Part shown: piece after piece, positions 17,159 through 25,688 of the stretch | Layout: each line of letters begins with the position of its first letter | Numbering within the stretch: position 1 is the first letter of the stretch | Assembly (NCBI RefSeq): GCF_019904175.1 | Contig: NZ_CP061913.1 | Span: 9,238,001 to 9,302,000 of the forward strand | Source of the DNA: Dactylosporangium vinaceum | GTDB lineage: Bacteria; Actinomycetota; Actinomycetes; Mycobacteriales; Micromonosporaceae | DNA: 64,000 nucleotides | Direction of reading: 5' to 3' | Program-made: the position numbers and the translations under genes | The notes under the pieces: model-generated | What the model was told of the DNA's origin: nothing | Database searches by the model: none | What the model saw: only the letters and a program-made list of their open reading frames with translations

Positions 17159-17574
17159 GACGAATCCCTTCGACACGCGGTCGGAGTAGGTTGGATTTGC
17201 CAGGGGGTTATGGCGAGCCCAGTCTGGCATCGCGCCTTTTCAGAATGCACGGGCCGTTTCGGTGCATGAGCGCACAGTCAGATGGCAATGGATCGACCTT
17301 CCGGACAGTTGCGGCGCCGATACGGACCAGCGCCCGCCGCGGATTCGGGGATGGTCTCGTTGGCGAACGAACGACCCCGTCCGGGATCGCCGCCGGGCCG
17401 GGCGCAGGCCGCACCGGCTCCGATCCGGACAATGGCCGCGATCAATGTCCGTCCGGCCGATCCGCACTGCCGGATCGCGGGCCACGGCCGCCGTTCGGCC
17501 ACACCTTGATCGCAGGCCGCGGATGGCAGCGCCGGGGCCGTTCCGCGGCTGCGCGGATCTGCCAGCATGAGTGC
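17159..17574. other. Divergent intergenic region between sigma-like copy B and small protein
   Basis: 416 bases with overlapping open frames in several phases but no convincing protein. It should hold the divergent promoters of the sigma-like and small helical genes. Short words built on TCCGG/CCGGA recur, but I found no exact copy of the CTGACGGA motif. Confidence 0.45.
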
Positions 17575-17775
17575 ATGGCCTCCCACGCTGCGGACCCGCC
17601 GGAAGACCGGCTCGCCCGACTGCTCCACCGCGAGCTGCGCACGGCGCGGTCGGACGCACTGGAGGGCGGGGCCGACCCGGACGAGATAACGGCCGACCTC
17701 ACCGAGCGGATTCAGCGCCTGCGCAGCCTCAACAATCCGACCGCGGACGGCGACCGTGGGAGCGCGCCCACGTAG
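17575..17775 (+). CDS. Small helical protein, paralogue of the one at 7152
   Basis: 66-aa protein, ATG 17575. The core RLARLLHRELRTARSD, GADPDEITADL and RIQRLRSL aligns with the 7152-7409 product. It is predicted all-helical, acidic in the middle and without membrane segments. It is divergent from sigma-like copy B, mirroring the copy A association, and lies 11 nt before the condensation-domain gene. It may be a dimerising adaptor or an anti-sigma-like partner; that is inference from pairing only. Confidence 0.7.
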   Translation: MASHAADPPEDRLARLLHRELRTARSDALEGGADPDEITADLTERIQRLRSLNNPTADGDRGSAPT

Positions 17776-17786
17776 ACTCCGCCGGT

Positions 17787-19088
17787 ATGGCGGAATCGAT
17801 CGTGGTGCATTTTCAGGGCGGCGGCAGCGGTACCGCGCCACTGTCCTGGGGTCAGCGCGAGCTCTGGGGCGGCATGGTCCGGCAGCAGACCTGGATGCCG
17901 ATGGGCATCGTCCTGCCACTGCCGGCCGATCGCACGCCCGGCGACATCGCGGCCGAGCTGCGGTTCATCCTGGAGCGCTTCCCGTCGATGCGGACCCGGC
18001 TGCGCCTGCGTGACGGCCGCCCACCCCTGCAGGTCGTCGCGGCCGCGGGGACCGTCGAGATCGAGGTCGTCGACGCCGCCGACGGCGATGACCCCCGGGC
18101 GGTGGCCGAGCAGGTCAGCCGGCGGCTGCACGACACCCCGTTCGACTTCGAGCGCGACTGGCCGGTGCGGACCGCCGTCATCCGGCACCGCGGCGCGCTC
18201 ACCCACCAGGTCACAGTCGTGTGCCACCTCGTGAACGACGGCTTCGGCGGCCTGATCCTGGCCGGGGAGGTCGCCCGGTGGCACCGGGGCGAGACCCTCG
18301 ACGAGCCGAGCGCCATGTCACCGCTCGAGCAGGCCGAGTGGCAGCGCTCGGACGCGGGCCGGCGACAGTCGGCCGCGGCGCTGCGCCACTGGGAGAAGAT
18401 CCTGCGCACCATCGACCCCAAGCGGTTCCCGGGGCCGCTCGACGCCCGCACGCCGCGGCACTGGCAGGCCCGCTTCACGTCCCGGGCGCTGCACATCGCG
18501 GCCCAGGAGGTCGCCCGCCGCACCGGGACCGACCGCACGACGGTACTGCTGACGGCGTTTGCGGTAGCCCTTGCCCGGGCGACCGGAGTGCATCCCGTGG
18601 TCGTGCGGGTGGTGGTCAGCAACCGGTTCCGCCGGGCCCTCGCCGAATCGGTGAGCCCGGTCAGCCAGCCCGCCCTGTGCGTCCTCGACGTCGCCGACCG
18701 GCCCTTCGCCGAGGCCGTCCAGCAGACGGGGCAGCGCGCGCTCGCGGCGTACAAACACGCGTACTTCGACCCTGACGACCTCGACGCCCTGATCGCCCGG
18801 GTCAGTGCCGAGCGGGGCCAGGACATCGACATCGCGTGCTACTTCAATGACCGGCGGGTGCCGGCGCCGGACGCCGGGGCGGGTAACTTTCAGGCCGCCC
18901 TGAGCGAGACGACGTTTCGCTGGATCGCCCGGCAGGACCGGTCCAACGAGCGGCTGTTCCTCACCATCAGCGCCGACCCCGACACGGTCGACCTGGACAT
19001 CTGCGGCGACACCGAGCACATCGCGCCGGCCGCGCTGGAGGCGTGCGTGCGCGGGATGGAGGCGGTGGTGGTGGCCGAATTGTCATAG
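17787..19088 (+). CDS. Free-standing condensation-domain protein
   Basis: 433-aa protein of the NRPS condensation / CoA-dependent acyltransferase superfamily. The active-site HxxxDG is present as CHLVNDGFGG (His147, Asp151, Gly152), with Cys146 where the first His of HHxxxDG usually sits. Other family signatures are LSWGQRELW near the N-terminus (the L-S-x-x-Q-x-x-x-W box) and NRFRRALAESVSPVSQPAL. No adenylation or carrier domain is fused and none is nearby, so it cannot act as a normal assembly-line module. It could transfer an acyl group in trans. It starts at ATG 17787, 11 nt after the small helical protein gene. Whether it belongs to the conflict locus is uncertain. Confidence 0.85.
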   Translation: MAESIVVHFQGGGSGTAPLSWGQRELWGGMVRQQTWMPMGIVLPLPADRTPGDIAAELRFILERFPSMRTRLRLRDGRPPLQVVAAAGTVEIEVVDAADGDDPRAVAEQVSRRLHDTPFDFERDWPVRTAVIRHRGALTHQVTVVCHLVNDGFGGLILAGEVARWHRGETLDEPSAMSPLEQAEWQRSDAGRRQSAAALRHWEKILRTIDPKRFPGPLDARTPRHWQARFTSRALHIAAQEVARRTGTDRTTVLLTAFAVALARATGVHPVVVRVVVSNRFRRALAESVSPVSQPALCVLDVADRPFAEAVQQTGQRALAAYKHAYFDPDDLDALIARVSAERGQDIDIACYFNDRRVPAPDAGAGNFQAALSETTFRWIARQDRSNERLFLTISADPDTVDLDICGDTEHIAPAALEACVRGMEAVVVAELS

Positions 19089-19174
19089 CCGCTGATCCCC
19101 GCGCCGCCCACGTCCGTACATCCGGGCAAGCCACCACGCCTCACGCCGATACCGACGCCGAGGAGGTGCCGCGC

Positions 19175-19585
19175 GTGGTCAGGTTCAAGCGTCGCCAGGA
19201 GGAGGAGCCCGCCGCTCCTCGGCCCGTTCGTGACCAGTTCGTCACGCGGGAGACCGCCGCCGGGGTGTTCAGCCGGCCGCCGTCCACCAACCGGCCGGTC
19301 CCACCGCCGGTCAGGGAAGAGCCCGCCACCGCTCCCGCGCCCCGGCTGTCGGTGCGGCCCTACCGCACCCCCGCACCCGCGGTCACCCGGATCCGCGTGG
19401 AGGCCACGCCCGTCGACGGGTTCGAGTACGAGACCGCCGAGCCGTGGCAGTACGACCCGCCGGCGCCTCCGCCGCCGGCGCCGCCCCGGCTGCCGCCGCC
19501 ACCGCCGCCCCGGCCCGTGTTCGCGCCCCTCGCCCCGAAGCCGCCGCGGGTGGAGCCGGGGACCATCAGCTGGCTCGACGAGTAG
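19175..19585 (+). CDS. Proline-rich hypothetical protein
   Basis: 136-aa protein beginning MVRFKRRQEEEPAAPR, from GTG 19175 with AGGAGG 8 nt upstream. Most of it is low-complexity proline/alanine/arginine sequence, with polyproline runs near 95-115 and a terminal EPGTISWLDE. There is no signal peptide or membrane segment, and it is probably disordered. It follows the condensation-domain gene by 86 nt. A similar proline-rich N-terminus is found in the 295-aa protein at 21400. Function is unknown. Confidence 0.6.
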   Translation: MVRFKRRQEEEPAAPRPVRDQFVTRETAAGVFSRPPSTNRPVPPPVREEPATAPAPRLSVRPYRTPAPAVTRIRVEATPVDGFEYETAEPWQYDPPAPPPPAPPRLPPPPPPRPVFAPLAPKPPRVEPGTISWLDE

Positions 19586-19946
19586 CGATCCGATTATCCA
19601 GCTGGATCTTGGGCATGACGCCGTCCGACGGACCCCTTTGATCGACGTTCGTACCGGTTTTCCAATCGGATCGCCGACTCGACAAAGGATCCTTACTTCG
19701 CGAACATCGAGGTCGACAGATGGTGATCATGGCGCCGCGGAATGTGAAATTCCCCGCAGGTCAGGTAGGTATCCGGTTCGTGATCCACACGGCTAGACTG
19801 CGCAGCGACATTTATCACATTGACTGCCGTGGTCGGATGCTTTTCGGCCCCCAGCCTGGAACTGGAGTACGCGCCGCGATGCGTCCTTCCGCACCAACCA
19901 TCACCATGATCTCCCTGGTCAACGCCACTGTGGACGGTGGTCGGCG
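19586..19946. other. Intergenic leader upstream of permease operon
   Basis: About 360 bases of comparatively low G+C with no credible gene. It is probably the promoter and leader of the permease/decarboxylase operon. GTCCGACGGAC is a short palindrome around 19622-19632. TAGACT near 19794 could be a -10 box, but no good -35 partner was identified. Confidence 0.45.
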
Positions 19947-21407
19947 ATGACGACGCAGGGCCTCACCCGCCGCAAGATGAGCGGCGGCGGCGTCTGGTTG
20001 TTCCAGGTCGGCGCGAGCTCCCCGATGGCCGTCCTCGCCGGCGGTATCGTCGCGACCTACGCCGCCACCGGACTCACCGCGACACCGCTGACATTCCCAC
20101 TGCTGGGCGGCCTGCTCGGGCTGCTCGCGGTCGGATACGTGGCCATGTCCCGCACCGTGCCCCACGCCGCCCCGGCCTACGCGCTGCTCGCCCACGCCTT
20201 CGGCCCCGTGGCCGGCCTCACCGGCGGCGCGCTCGCCCTGGTCTTCTACTCCGCGATCCAGATGAGCCTGTACGGCCTCATCGGCGTCACCGTCTCCGGC
20301 CTGGTCGGCGGCCCCTGGCTGCTGTGGTCGGCCGTCATCTGGCTCATCGTCTCCGTCTGCGGCCTGCTGCACGTCTCCCTGTCGGCCTTCGTCGTCGGCT
20401 CCGTGCTCTGCGTCGAGCTCGCCGTCATCGCGCTGTTCGACATCGCCAGCTTCACCCACCCGTTCGGCGGCTCCATCACCACCGCGCCGATCAGCCTCAG
20501 CGGGCTGTGGGCCCCCGGCATCGGTGGCGCGTTCGCGCTGGGCATCGCCGCCTTCATCGGCTTCGACACCGCACCCGCGTACTCCGAGGAGGTCCGCACC
20601 AGCCGCAGCATCGGCCGCTCGACGCTCGCCGCGGTCCTGTTCATGGCGCTGTTCTACGGCTTCTCGGCCTGGGCCCTCGCCGTGGCCGTCGGCGACAAGC
20701 AGATCGCCACGACCGCCGCCAACCCCGACGCGGGCCTGCCGTTCGGGCTCTTCGACCAGTGGTACGGCAGCGGTCTGAGCCTGCTCGCCACCCTCCTGCT
20801 CGTCACCAGCGTGACGGTGGCGATGCTCTCGTTCCACAACACGATCGCGCGGTACCTCTTCGCCATGGCCCGCGAGGGTGTCCTGCCGGGCTGGCTGGCC
20901 CGCACCGGCACCCGCGGCCGGGCCCAGGGCGCGCCGACCGGCGGCTCGATCGTGCAGAGCATCTCCGCGCTCGTCGTCGTCGGGCTGTTCGCCGCGGCCG
21001 GCGCCGACCCGATCGGCGTCATCTTCACCTGGTTCTCCGCGGCCGGCGCCGTCGGCATCCTGGTCATGCTGGTGCTCATCTCGGCCGGCGCGATCCGCTT
21101 CTACCGTCGCGGCGGCGGCAGCACCGAGGGACTGTTCACCACGACCGTGCTGCCCTCACTCGGCGTCATCGGCGGGGTCGGCGTCCTCGCCATCATGGTG
21201 TCGCACCTGTCGTCGCTGCTGGCCATCGCCGACGACTCCCCGCTGCAGGCCATCATCCCGGCCGCGGTCGTGCTCACCGTCATCGCCGGCGTCGTCTGGG
21301 GCTTCACCATGCGGGCCCGGCGGGCCTCCGTCCTGGCCGAGGTGGGCAAGGGCCGGCCGGACCCGTTGCGGGTACTCGACCAGCGCCTCCAGGACCTCGA
21401 TGTCTGA
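19947..21407 (+). CDS. APC-superfamily amino acid permease
   Basis: 486-aa integral membrane protein with about 12 hydrophobic segments. The N-terminal WLFQVGASSPMAVLAGGIVA corresponds to the glycine-rich first helix of amino acid/polyamine/organocation transporters. FIGFDTAPAYSEEVRTSRSIGRST is the conserved F-x-G-F/[ED]-x-x-x-x-x-x-E-E loop, and the substrate-gate segment is AMLSFHNTIARYLFAMAREGVLP. It overlaps the next gene by 8 nt, so it is cotranscribed with an unknown protein and a PLP decarboxylase. By analogy with decarboxylase/antiporter pairs it may exchange an amino acid for its amine. Confidence 0.9.
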   Translation: MTTQGLTRRKMSGGGVWLFQVGASSPMAVLAGGIVATYAATGLTATPLTFPLLGGLLGLLAVGYVAMSRTVPHAAPAYALLAHAFGPVAGLTGGALALVFYSAIQMSLYGLIGVTVSGLVGGPWLLWSAVIWLIVSVCGLLHVSLSAFVVGSVLCVELAVIALFDIASFTHPFGGSITTAPISLSGLWAPGIGGAFALGIAAFIGFDTAPAYSEEVRTSRSIGRSTLAAVLFMALFYGFSAWALAVAVGDKQIATTAANPDAGLPFGLFDQWYGSGLSLLATLLLVTSVTVAMLSFHNTIARYLFAMAREGVLPGWLARTGTRGRAQGAPTGGSIVQSISALVVVGLFAAAGADPIGVIFTWFSAAGAVGILVMLVLISAGAIRFYRRGGGSTEGLFTTTVLPSLGVIGGVGVLAIMVSHLSSLLAIADDSPLQAIIPAAVVLTVIAGVVWGFTMRARRASVLAEVGKGRPDPLRVLDQRLQDLDV

Positions 21408-22287
21408 GCCGCGCGCCACTATGTCGTCGGACTGGAATCCGCAGAGCCCCCAGCAGCCCAACCCCGCCGCCGTACCGTGGTGGGCGATCGAGCGCACCAG
21501 CGAGGTGCAGCAGCCGTCCTACGAGCCGGAGCCGCGCATCCCCGGCCCCCGGCACTCGCAGCAGCCCGGCCACGGCCACGGCGCCTACGAGCCGCCCGCG
21601 CCCCCGGCCCCGCCCGCGGTGGACATCACGCCCACCTACCGGGGCGCGATAGTGGCCCGGCTGCGCCGCTTCTCGTTCCTGCACGCCCGGCACGCCTGGG
21701 AGCGCCGCCGCCGCGACCCGCTCGCCCCGCACGGCATGGCGCTGTTCTACTGCGAGCCCTCCGGCCAGCTCTACGACCAGCTGCGCACCGCGACCCGCAT
21801 CTTCCTCGCCGACGAGGAGGCGGCGTCGCTGCCGCACCTGCTCTACGGCCTGGCCCAGCACGCCCGCGAGGGCTTCGCCGCCGACCCGCGGTTCGACCCG
21901 CGCACGGCTATGTGCAACAAGACCGACGACATGTCCAGCCAGGCGGTCTTCGCCGGCATCGGCGTGGTCACGCTCGACACGCCCCACGGCGACTGGCCGA
22001 CCGCGCAGCGCACCGCGCGCAGCGAGGCCGACCTGCCCGGGCGCTGCTACGCCCGGCTCATCGACGGCACCATGCTGGTCCTGGACCGCGGCGGCGAGCT
22101 GCAGTTCAACGCCATGACCGTGGAGTGCTCGGTGCGCGACGGCAACCTGCAGTACGGCACCCCGAGCATGCACTGGCGCTGGAACCCGGCCATCGCCGAG
22201 ACGCCCGAGTCCGACCCCATGTACCACGTGTGGCGGTGGATGGGCGAGATCGGCCGGATCATCGACCACGGGTCGCGGCCCCGATGA
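21400..22287 (+). CDS. Unknown protein between permease and decarboxylase
   Basis: 295-aa protein I do not recognise. The first 75 residues are Pro/Gln-rich and likely disordered. The remainder looks globular, with conserved-looking segments GMALFYCEPSGQLYDQLRTA, MCNKTDDMSSQAVFAGIGVV and SVRDGNLQYGTPSMHWRWNP. ATG 21400 overlaps the permease stop by 8 nt; ATG 21421 is an alternative. Its stop overlaps the decarboxylase start (ATGA). The tight coupling implies a role with the decarboxylase, for example an accessory or processing protein. No cofactor motif is evident. Confidence 0.7.
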   Translation: MSEPRATMSSDWNPQSPQQPNPAAVPWWAIERTSEVQQPSYEPEPRIPGPRHSQQPGHGHGAYEPPAPPAPPAVDITPTYRGAIVARLRRFSFLHARHAWERRRRDPLAPHGMALFYCEPSGQLYDQLRTATRIFLADEEAASLPHLLYGLAQHAREGFAADPRFDPRTAMCNKTDDMSSQAVFAGIGVVTLDTPHGDWPTAQRTARSEADLPGRCYARLIDGTMLVLDRGGELQFNAMTVECSVRDGNLQYGTPSMHWRWNPAIAETPESDPMYHVWRWMGEIGRIIDHGSRPR

Positions 22288-23486
22288 ACCCCCTCTTGCC
22301 GGGCGACCCGACCGTAGCCGGCCGCCTGGAGCAGCTGCACGCCGACCTGCTCCAGCATCGCGACTACGACCTCGGGTTCCCCGGCGCGACGGACCTGCCC
22401 GACATGAGTGCGCTGGCCCCGTTCGAGCGCCTGCTGCTCAACAACGTCGGGCATCCGTTCGCCCCCGGTGGCGCATACCGGATGCACACCAAGCACCTCG
22501 AGTACGAGGTCGTCGGCTTCCTGGCCGACCTCTTCGACGCGCCGCTGGACAACCGGCACGGGTACGTCACCACCGGCAGTACCGAGAGCACCCACTGGGC
22601 CCTGTGGCAGGCTCGCCGGCAGCTGGCCGCCCCGACCGTCTACTGCTCGTCGGCCGCGCACTACAGCGTGGCCAAGGCGGCCGAGCTGCTGCGCATGCGC
22701 GTTCGCGTCATCCCGACCGACGCCCGCGGCGAGATCCGCTACGACCTGCTGCACGCCGCGGTCGTACGCGACAAGCGCCACCGCCGCGGCACCGGCGTCA
22801 TCGTCGTCGCCTCGGTCGGCACCACCATGACCGAGGCCGTCGACGACGTGGCCCGGATCGGCCTGGCCCTCGACACGGCGGGCATCACGCTCGAGCAGCG
22901 CTGGGTCCACGCCGACGCCGCACTGGCCGGTGTGCCGCTGGGCCTTGACGACCCGATCGGCCGCCCCGCGTTCACCTTCACCGACGGTGCCCACAGCATC
23001 GCCATCAGCGGCCACAAGTTCCTGGCCACACCGTTCCCGTGCGGGGTGGTGATCGCCCTGGCCGACCGCCATACCGACCGGGGCGACATCACGTACACCG
23101 CCGCCCCGGACAGCACCATCACCGGCTCCCGCTCCGGCCACGCGCCGCTGTGGCTGTGGTACCTGCTGCGCTACTGGGGCCGCCCGGGTCTGCGCACCCG
23201 GGCCGAGAGCGCCCGCAACCTGGCCCGCTATCTGGAGCAGCAGCTGCGCGGCATCGGCTGGCCGGCCTGGCGGGCCCAGTCCCGCGCCTTCACGGTGGTC
23301 TTCCCCCGCCCGCCGCAGCCCCTGCTGGAGCGCTGGCCACTGGCGACCGACGAGCTGGGCAACGCACACGCGGTGATGATGCCGGGCGTCCCCCGCGAGC
23401 GCGTCGACCGCTTCGTGACCGATCTGCGTGACGCGCTCAGCGCCGCGTCGGGCCTCGGCCTGATCTCCGACGCCCTGGCCTCCTGA
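22284..23486 (+). CDS. PLP-dependent decarboxylase, histidine decarboxylase-like
   Basis: 400-aa group II-type PLP decarboxylase. The PLP lysine is Lys245 in SGHKF, preceded by HADAA (Asp211, pyridine-N partner) and AAHYSV (His126, the ring-stacking position). TTGSTESTHWAL is the phosphate-binding loop. Length and motif wording (SGHKF; GSTES) fit bacterial histidine decarboxylases better than the larger aromatic L-amino acid enzymes, but serine or other substrates cannot be excluded. It is translationally coupled to the gene before it (ATGA). The operon with an APC permease suggests uptake and decarboxylation of one amino acid, yielding histamine if the substrate is histidine. Confidence 0.85.
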   Translation: MNPLLPGDPTVAGRLEQLHADLLQHRDYDLGFPGATDLPDMSALAPFERLLLNNVGHPFAPGGAYRMHTKHLEYEVVGFLADLFDAPLDNRHGYVTTGSTESTHWALWQARRQLAAPTVYCSSAAHYSVAKAAELLRMRVRVIPTDARGEIRYDLLHAAVVRDKRHRRGTGVIVVASVGTTMTEAVDDVARIGLALDTAGITLEQRWVHADAALAGVPLGLDDPIGRPAFTFTDGAHSIAISGHKFLATPFPCGVVIALADRHTDRGDITYTAAPDSTITGSRSGHAPLWLWYLLRYWGRPGLRTRAESARNLARYLEQQLRGIGWPAWRAQSRAFTVVFPRPPQPLLERWPLATDELGNAHAVMMPGVPRERVDRFVTDLRDALSAASGLGLISDALAS

Positions 23487-23687
23487 GTCCGGTTCTATAC
23501 ACATCCACGAATGGTGGAGTGAGTGAATGAGCCGGCCACGCATTCATAAACTCACACGGCTGAATTTGTACGGCGGGAAAGCGCTCGGCTTACAAGAACG
23601 ACTCTGATCCCACAAGTGCTGTCGCCCGCACACAATGCATTGCTTGACTCTTCCTCGGGTTTTGTGCCGAACCACGAGGAGGAGCAC

Positions 23688-25547
23688 GTGTCGTACCCCC
23701 GCAAAACGGCATCGGCCGCGGCGCTGGCGCTGATCGCCGGCGCCCTTGTCGCATTCACACCCGCCGCCGCACTGGCCGCGCCCGGTGTCACTCCGGCATC
23801 GGTCAACCTCACGCTCGGACCCGGGAAATCCGCCGACGTCGACAAGCATGTCGAGACCGCACCGGTGCCGCCGAATCCCGACATCGTGTTTCTGGCCGAC
23901 ACGACCGGCAGCATGGGCGGCGCCATCGCCAACGTCCGCTCCAACGCCAGCTCGATCATGACGCAGATCGCCGCGGCCCAGCCGAGTGCGCAGTTCGGGG
24001 CGGCCGAGTACAAGGACCTGACCGCCGACTCGGCGCCGTTCACCGTCCGGCAGGACATCACGGCCGACCAGAGTGCGGTCCAGAGCGGCATCAACCTGTG
24101 GGCCGCGGGCGGCGGCGGCGACACACCGGAGGACGGCATCAATGCGCTGTACCAGCTCGCGACCGGGGCCGTGCACTTCCGCACCGCCGGCACCCGCATC
24201 GTCGTCATCTTCGGTGATGCGCCGTCGCACGACCCGAGCGGCGGACACAGCCGGGCCGACGCGATCGCCGCGCTGCAAGCGGCCGGCATCCACGTGGTGG
24301 CCGTCGACGTCGGCAACCTGAACAGCGGCGGCCAGGCGGTCGCCATCACCGACGCGACAGGCGGCGTGTATCTGGCCGCGCCGTCGGCGGACCAGGTAAG
24401 CGCGAAGATCCTGGAGGGCATCAAGGCCATCCAGGTGAAGGTCGCCCCGTCGACGTTCGACTGCAGCCCCAGCCTGGCGGTCACGTTCACGCCGGCCGAC
24501 CGCACCGTGGACAGCGGCGCCACCGCCGACTTCACCGAGCACGTCGCCGTCGCGTCCGGGGCGCCCGCCGGCACCTACCAGTGCAAGGTGGACTTCAAGG
24601 TCGACGGCGTCAGCCAGGGCGCCGCGTTCGTGGAGACGATCGCGGTCGTCGTGCCCGGCCTGAGCATCAACGACGTCTCGGTCAACGAGGCCGCGAGCAA
24701 CGCCACCTTCACGGTGACCCTGTCGGCGCCCGCGACCGCGCCGGTGACGGTGCAGTACGCGACCGCGAACGGGACGGCCACCGCGGGCAGCGACTACACG
24801 GCGAGCTCGGGCACCGTGACGTTCACCCCGGGCCAGACGAGCAAGCCGGTGGTCGTGCCGATCCTGCAGGACACGACCGACGAGCCGGCGGAGACCTACA
24901 CGGTCGCCCTGACGAACGCGAACGGCGCGGCCGTGACCGACGGCAGCGGTCTGGGGACGATCGTCGACGACGACCGCAACGGGACGTTCTCGTGCACCTC
25001 GCGCGTCCTGCAGGTCGGGCCGCTGAGCTCGCCCGCGGCCAACCCGGCGAACGTCCCCTGCGCCGACGACGTCAAGACCACCGCCTCGCTGGCGCTGACG
25101 TCGGGGCTGGTCACGGTACAGTCGACGACCCTCAACGCGACGACGGCGCTCACGCCGGACGACCTGACCACGCCGCCGGCGGCGGGTGACAACGCCACGT
25201 CGACCGCCTCCGTCCAGTCCGTCAAAATCACGGTGGCCGGCCTGACCCCGACGACCATCGAGGTCGGCATCGTCCAGTCCCGCGCCGCAGCGACATGCAC
25301 GGGCGCGGGGACGGCGGCCTTCACCGGCTCGTCGAGCATCTCCTCCCTGAAAGTCAACGGCGTGGCGGTCCCGGTGGGCAGCGCCCCGCTGACCGTCCCG
25401 CTGCTGGTCGGCTCCCTGAAGCTCAACGCCACGACGACGACGGCGACGAGCGTGACCCAGGAGGCGCTCGCCCTGCACCTGCCCCTGACCGACGTGGTCA
25501 TCGGCACCGCCCACGCCGACGTGGAGGGCAACCCCTGCGCCGTGTGA
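23688..25547 (+). CDS. Secreted vWA / Calx-beta protein
   Basis: 619-aa exported protein. GTG 23688 is preceded by GAGGAGGAG. A Sec signal peptide (KTASAAALALIAGALVAFTP then AALA-AP) is followed by a vWA domain. Its MIDAS-like site reads DTTGSMGG, an atypical D-x-T-x-S, with later GDAPSHDPSGGHS. A Calx-beta domain follows (INDVSVNEAASNATFTVTLSAPATA, GTATAGSDYTASSGTVTFTPG, DEPAETYTVAL, then IVDDD). The C-terminal 200 residues are Thr/Ser/Ala-rich beta sequence. No sortase motif or membrane anchor is seen, so it is probably secreted and Ca2+-binding, with a role in adhesion or matrix. It is monocistronic with a strong hairpin after it. Confidence 0.85.
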   Translation: MSYPRKTASAAALALIAGALVAFTPAAALAAPGVTPASVNLTLGPGKSADVDKHVETAPVPPNPDIVFLADTTGSMGGAIANVRSNASSIMTQIAAAQPSAQFGAAEYKDLTADSAPFTVRQDITADQSAVQSGINLWAAGGGGDTPEDGINALYQLATGAVHFRTAGTRIVVIFGDAPSHDPSGGHSRADAIAALQAAGIHVVAVDVGNLNSGGQAVAITDATGGVYLAAPSADQVSAKILEGIKAIQVKVAPSTFDCSPSLAVTFTPADRTVDSGATADFTEHVAVASGAPAGTYQCKVDFKVDGVSQGAAFVETIAVVVPGLSINDVSVNEAASNATFTVTLSAPATAPVTVQYATANGTATAGSDYTASSGTVTFTPGQTSKPVVVPILQDTTDEPAETYTVALTNANGAAVTDGSGLGTIVDDDRNGTFSCTSRVLQVGPLSSPAANPANVPCADDVKTTASLALTSGLVTVQSTTLNATTALTPDDLTTPPAAGDNATSTASVQSVKITVAGLTPTTIEVGIVQSRAAATCTGAGTAAFTGSSSISSLKVNGVAVPVGSAPLTVPLLVGSLKLNATTTTATSVTQEALALHLPLTDVVIGTAHADVEGNPCAV

Positions 25548-25562
25548 CCCGCTGAGCCGTTC

Positions 25563-25594
25563 GACGGGGGGTGGGCCGCGGCCCGCCCCCCGTT
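25563..25594 (+). terminator. Strong GC hairpin after the vWA/Calx-beta gene
   Basis: ACGGGGGGTGGGCCGC pairs with GCGGCCCGCCCCCCGT with a single mismatch, just past the stop at 25547. The following TCCCCTGATTT is only weakly T-rich. Likely intrinsic terminator. Confidence 0.75.
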
Positions 25595-25601
25595 CCCCTG
25601 A

Positions 25602-25645
25602 TTTCACCCAGAGATCGGGCACCCGTTTCACCCGGAGATCGGGCA
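25602..25645. repeat. 20-bp direct repeat with 24-bp period
   Basis: TTTCACCCAGAGATCGGGCA (25602-25621) and TTTCACCCGGAGATCGGGCA (25626-25645) differ at one base. They lie 44 nt before the YccF start, where they could bind a regulator on one helix face or be residue of a local duplication. Confidence 0.6.
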
Positions 25646-25688
25646 TCGGCGTGGTCGGACCATTGCGGCGGTACGGGATGATCGGAGT

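Noticed and set aside
19720..19950. 76-codon open frame before the APC permease
   Set aside because: No ribosome-binding site, composition unlike neighbours, and it overlaps the permease start; better read as leader DNA.
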